Shown piece by piece: positions 5,880 to 7,111 of a stretch of 7,111 nucleotides of DNA. The notes under the pieces were generated by a model. It saw only the letters and a list, made by a program, of their open reading frames with translations. It searched no databases and was not told where the DNA came from. Source of the DNA: JBBRRP01 sp964609655 (GTDB lineage Bacteria; Myxococcota_A; Polyangia; Polyangiales; Polyangiaceae); assembly GCA_964609655.1 (NCBI GenBank), contig CAZSUA010000299.1, positions 1 through 7,111 on the forward strand. The letters are read 5' to 3'. Each line of letters opens with the position of its first letter. Position 1 is the first letter of the stretch. A program made the position numbers and the translations under genes.

Positions 5880-7111
5880 ATGCGACGAATAGGCTTCGTA
5901 AGTTTCTCCCTAGTGCTTTTGCTGTCAGGTTGGTGCGGCTGCACAGCAACCAAAGCGGGGGTGCCGGTTCTGCAGCCACAGAACCGCGAAGCCAGCCGAG
6001 CGCGCGAGGTCACCGATGCGAACTTTCCGAAGCTCGCCTATGAATTGCTTCTCGGTGGGCACGCTGCCGGCGAACACCAGCAGCTTCTCCGCAGCGTCGT
6101 TAGCTTCCAAGCGTCGCGAGCGGAAACCGCATTCGCGAGCGGCCAGAGCGAGCTGGGGCTTTCTATTTTGGATGGCGCTCTGCGTTTAGTTCACCGCAAC
6201 GAGTTTCAACCGGAGATGCTCAGTAGTCGTACGCTAGCGCTCGTGGAAGCTGCCAGCCAGACCTCAGTCCGCGGGCAAACGGGCCAAGCGCTCGCTTTCT
6301 ACACGCTCTTGAACAGCCTGCTTGAGCCCGAATCTTCATTGAAAGCCGATGTGCAGGCGCACCTGGCTGCGCTTTCAAGTTGGACGGCCGCGGACAAGGC
6401 GCAGAGCCGCGTCCTGTGGCGTGGCGCGCAACACCGCACCTACTCGCAGCTGGCGCTGCTCTATCCAACCCAAGAAAATTTCGACGCCGCCACCTCCGCG
6501 GGCCGCCAATGGATCCTTGAAGGGCTCAAGACAGATCTAGGCGGACCCAAAAGCGCCGACTTAGATCGCGACGAAGCGATTGAATCGTACCGCGCGATAA
6601 AAACTGGTGCGATCGCGTTGGTCGGACTCTACTTGCGTGACGGCGATGCGAAGGGAGCGCTCGGCTTCATCAAACAGAACGACCTCGTTCGACTCATCCC
6701 GCCGGCGTTTCAAGAACGCCTCGAAGCCGCCGCTGACGAGAATCCCGAAGCTTGGTCTAGCCTGTATCAGTTTTTCAGCGCTGCCACCAATTCGGATCGC
6801 CCCGAGCTTGCCTTGGAGTCGGCTCTGGCGGATGGCGCCGCCTGGGGCTCAGCGCTGGAACTCCACCGCACATTACCGGGCTCATTTGCCGCGGCCGCAC
6901 CGCTCTGCGACGAGCTCTTGCGGCATGGGCTCTCCGAAGTGGTGCCACTGATTGTGAGCGATACGCTCGGCGACAACGCATCGCCGCAAGATGTATCTAT
7001 GGCCATGTCCTTTATCTGGCGCGCATTAGCTAACGCTGGCGACTCGGGTTCGCCTGAGGCCGCGCGCCGCATCCTCGCCGCTTCTAAGGACCTTTTGTCG
7101 CAGGCAGAACG
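5880..7111 (+). CDS. Putative lipoprotein or secreted helical protein, N-terminal part (runs off right edge)
   Basis: One frame stays open from the ATG at 5880 to the end of the window, 410 complete codons with no stop. The N-terminus MRRIGFVSF followed by LVLLLSGWCGC has a positive n-region, a hydrophobic core and two cysteines (C19, C21), as in lipoprotein signal peptides. The lipobox is poor, however (SGWC for C19, WCGC for C21), so lipidation is uncertain. The rest is Ala-, Leu- and Glu-rich and predicted by eye to be almost all alpha-helical, with paired helices and GDxxxAL-type turns (for example RDGDAKGALGFIKQ) suggestive of a TPR-like solenoid. I do not recognise a named family. A GTG at 5862 could extend the product by six residues, but the ATG gives a better signal peptide. 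The ribosome site is weak. The gene follows the beta-barrel gene on the same strand after 71 bases, so co-transcription and a shared envelope location are plausible. Confidence 0.8.
   Translation, partial: MRRIGFVSFSLVLLLSGWCGCTATKAGVPVLQPQNREASRAREVTDANFPKLAYELLLGGHAAGEHQQLLRSVVSFQASRAETAFASGQSELGLSILDGALRLVHRNEFQPEMLSSRTLALVEAASQTSVRGQTGQALAFYTLLNSLLEPESSLKADVQAHLAALSSWTAADKAQSRVLWRGAQHRTYSQLALLYPTQENFDAATSAGRQWILEGLKTDLGGPKSADLDRDEAIESYRAIKTGAIALVGLYLRDGDAKGALGFIKQNDLVRLIPPAFQERLEAAADENPEAWSSLYQFFSAATNSDRPELALESALADGAAWGSALELHRTLPGSFAAAAPLCDELLRHGLSEVVPLIVSDTLGDNASPQDVSMAMSFIWRALANAGDSGSPEAARRILAASKDLLSQAE

Noticed and set aside
5267..6043. A 258-codon plus-strand frame overlapping the barrel gene and the next gene start
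   Set aside because: It is out of frame with two well-supported exported proteins and its product is Arg/Ser-rich shadow sequence.

Overview
The window looks like part of a myxobacterium-type genome (Myxococcota or a close deltaproteobacterial relative), probably from a draft or metagenomic assembly. Three things suggest this. The Hanks-type kinase carries the catalytic-loop wording HRDVSPQN and the glycine loop GVGGMAEVF, both common in myxobacterial Ser/Thr kinases. The kinase is fused to a very large STAND-type ATPase/TPR sensor. The DNA is moderately GC-rich by eye (not counted). A run of exactly 100 Ns (2017-2116) marks a scaffold gap. The taxonomic assignment is inference.

Layout: two gene pairs diverge from one 138-base intergenic region (4540-4677). 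Leftward (minus strand) there is a giant Ser/Thr protein kinase (4539 to 331; 1402 codons as assembled, with the gap inside), followed at once by the N-terminal part of a patatin-like phospholipase that runs off the left edge. Rightward (plus strand) there is a secreted outer-membrane beta-barrel protein (4678-5808), then, 71 bases later, a long putative lipoprotein or secreted helical protein that runs off the right edge (5880-7111). The divergent region holds a long imperfect inverted repeat (4582-4620) that could be a shared operator.

The kinase protein reads, in order: active-looking kinase domain, acidic linker, class III adenylate/guanylate-cyclase-like domain that appears to have lost its catalytic residues, AAA_16/STAND ATPase (Walker A GELGIGKT), the assembly gap, and a TPR-like helical array. 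This is a PknK/AfsR-like cytoplasmic signal-integration design. How the genes cooperate is inference: the kinase may control or be coupled to the patatin lipase, and the divergent pair encodes envelope proteins whose expression could share the intergenic control element. I saw no tRNA, rRNA, CRISPR, transposase or convincing intrinsic terminator.
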